From the NCBI GenBank assembly GCA_002430605.1, contig DJBY01000126.1, positions 4,050-17,552 on the forward strand: a stretch of DNA of 13,503 nt. The letters are read 5' to 3'. The notes beneath the pieces were generated by a model. That model saw only the letters and a program-made list of their open reading frames with translations. It ran no database searches and was not told where the DNA came from. The position numbers and the translations under genes were made by a program. Numbering within the stretch: position 1 is the first letter of the stretch; every line of letters begins with the position of its first letter. This DNA comes from Opitutia bacterium UBA5964. GTDB taxonomy: Bacteria > Verrucomicrobiota > Verrucomicrobiia > Opitutales > Coraliomargaritaceae. Of the stretch, positions 12,262-13,503 are shown piece by piece.

Positions 12262-13503
12262 CTACTCTTCGCCCACCGCTGCTTGCCCACTCAAATGCGC
12301 CATCAAGGCTGACGACTCGCGCTCGATCCCCTCACGGCACATCCGGCTGGCGGGATAAATATCCTGCGCTGCTAAAAATGCTGCTAATGAACCAGCGTGC
12401 TGCGCCTCCGCAGACTGACGCTGCGCGCGGTCCAAATAGACCACGAAATCCGCGACTCGTGGCGCCAGCTCCGCACGCGCTCGATTCATCGGCGCATCAT
12501 CCGGATCAAATTTCGCCGCCTCAGCCAGTAGCTCCCAGGCCACGTAGGGGTCGCCCTGCTTTAAGGCCTCCGCGCTCTGCGCCACCAACAAATCAATCGT
12601 TGAGACCTGCTCGATCACCGCCATCAACAAAGGCCGACGCACGGTATCCTCAGCCAAAGCAAAGCCCAAGTCCATGCGGCGGTCATAAATACCGCGATGG
12701 TCGCCGCGCTTGTACAAGTCGTCGAAGATCTGCACGCCTTGCGAGCCCGCAGTCGCCAGTTTGGTGGTTTCTTGTTGAAACTCGCGAATCGACGGATTCG
12801 ACGGCCAAATATCAATCGCCTGCTGCAACTCAGCACGCGCCTTATCGATGTCGCCAAGATTACGATACTGCGACGCGGCAAATACCGCCATGTCGCTCAT
12901 ACTCTTGGCAGTCTCGATACTGGAGAGGACACGCATCTTCGGAAAATCCTTTGCAATCAGCGAAATACGCTCCGCATACTGAGCCACGCCGTTGTAGTCC
13001 TTCGCCTCAGCCAGCTCGACCGCTTCCAGCATATCGCGATACAAATCGAGCAAGGTGCGACGCTGCTCGACAGGGATCGCATTTAACTCGGGCATATATT
13101 CGCCGAGAAAAAAGGTCTCTTGCAGACGCTCCAATGCGATGATCGCACGGTCTTCGGCAAATGCGGCATTCACTGCGTCCACTCCCTTATTCACGTCCGT
13201 GATCGCCTCGTTCGCCACGAAGGCCATCATATCGACGGTAAACACCATGTCTGTATTGGGGAAAAACGACTTCAACTCGCCCTTGCCCACTTCCAGCTGT
13301 TGCTGTGATCCTTTAAACAATAATTGGTAAAAGCCCGAAAGCACCAAGGCGTGCTGATAGCGACGCTGCACCAGAAATGCCACGATTTGGCTCTGCATCT
13401 GCAACTTCGCTTGGATGCCGGTCAACGCCGCCTGCCCTTCCATCGCGATGAGCTTGGCTTCGGTCTCTGCCAGCTCCAGTGCCCGAAACGCGCCCTCTGT
13501 TGG
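12262..13503 (-). CDS. TPR-containing protein of unknown function (C-terminal part; start beyond window edge)
   Basis: The frame is open from the right edge to TAG at 12262, at least 413 residues; the ATG at 13443 is internal because coding-like sequence (FRALELAETEAKL) continues upstream. The protein is almost entirely helical and Ala/Glu/Leu-rich. Clear TPR-like pairs are at about residues 205-238 (MAVFAASQYRNLGDIDKA followed by LQQAIDIWPSNPSI) and 305-338 (LLVAQSAEALKQGDP followed by WELLAEAAKFDPDD). The first 100 residues look like a long helical or coiled-coil region. There is no membrane segment in the visible part. TPR arrays usually bind partner proteins; no partner is evident. A dispersed repeat lies directly after the stop codon. 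No terminator of the classical kind is visible, although a T-rich run (minus strand, around 12135-12145) follows the repeat's hairpin. Confidence 0.85.
   Translation of the reverse strand, partial: PTEGAFRALELAETEAKLIAMEGQAALTGIQAKLQMQSQIVAFLVQRRYQHALVLSGFYQLLFKGSQQQLEVGKGELKSFFPNTDMVFTVDMMAFVANEAITDVNKGVDAVNAAFAEDRAIIALERLQETFFLGEYMPELNAIPVEQRRTLLDLYRDMLEAVELAEAKDYNGVAQYAERISLIAKDFPKMRVLSSIETAKSMSDMAVFAASQYRNLGDIDKARAELQQAIDIWPSNPSIREFQQETTKLATAGSQGVQIFDDLYKRGDHRGIYDRRMDLGFALAEDTVRRPLLMAVIEQVSTIDLLVAQSAEALKQGDPYVAWELLAEAAKFDPDDAPMNRARAELAPRVADFVVYLDRAQRQSAEAQHAGSLAAFLAAQDIYPASRMCREGIERESSALMAHLSGQAAVGEE

Noticed and set aside
12153..13142. Long plus-strand open frame of 329 codons, very rich in Pro, Arg and Ser
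   Set aside because: It lies antisense to the TPR gene, begins inside the dispersed repeat and has no recognisable domain; its composition is that expected from reading GC-rich coding DNA on the wrong strand.
1..13503. CRISPR arrays, IS elements, integrase or attachment sites, phage genes, toxin-antitoxin pairs
   Set aside because: No regularly spaced direct repeats, no transposase or recombinase motifs and no terminal inverted repeats were seen; gene content is core metabolism.

Overview
This 13.5 kb window is bacterial chromosome of moderately high GC. The family flavour of its proteins (a VC0807-type membrane protein, an S23/four-helix-bundle protein, a DUF481-like relic, an Opitutae-like HisC and HisH) suggests a marine Verrucomicrobiota of the Opitutae/Puniceicoccales group. 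That placement is inference from memory of family sequences; no marker gene such as rRNA is present. Almost every gene is on the minus strand. Most lack a recognisable Shine-Dalgarno sequence.

Layout on the minus strand, read right to left. A TPR-rich protein enters from the right edge and ends at 12262. After an intergenic repeat come a small one-TM zinc-ribbon protein, guaA (GMP synthase), an exported LolA-like protein and hisD. A 536-base stretch between hisD and hisC holds decayed plus-strand gene remnants. Then come hisC and hisB, overlapping by 19 bases and closed by a strong terminator, followed by hisH and gltA (citrate synthase), which ends in a perfect hairpin terminator. The single intact plus-strand gene (VC0807-like membrane protein, 2619-3434) converges on gltA and is divergent, by only 25 bases, from a stand-alone coaB. 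Downstream of coaB lie a shortened four-helix-bundle gene, an orphan NtrB-like histidine kinase and the start of a lipoprotein gene cut by the left edge.

Functionally the window is mostly central metabolism: histidine synthesis (D, C, B, H, without G, A, F, I/E), GMP synthesis, CoA synthesis and the TCA entry step. GuaA and HisH are both glutamine amidotransferases. The his genes form a split cluster, not one compact operon.

The most unusual signal is a pair of diverged, hairpin-capable copies of a roughly 100-base intergenic repeat (3449-3554 and 12151-12243), each just beyond a stop codon. Other points worth checking are an internally deleted four-helix-bundle protein, one or two decayed DUF481-like genes between hisD and hisC, and the near absence of Shine-Dalgarno sites. 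I see no CRISPR array, tRNA, rRNA, phage, IS element or defence system.
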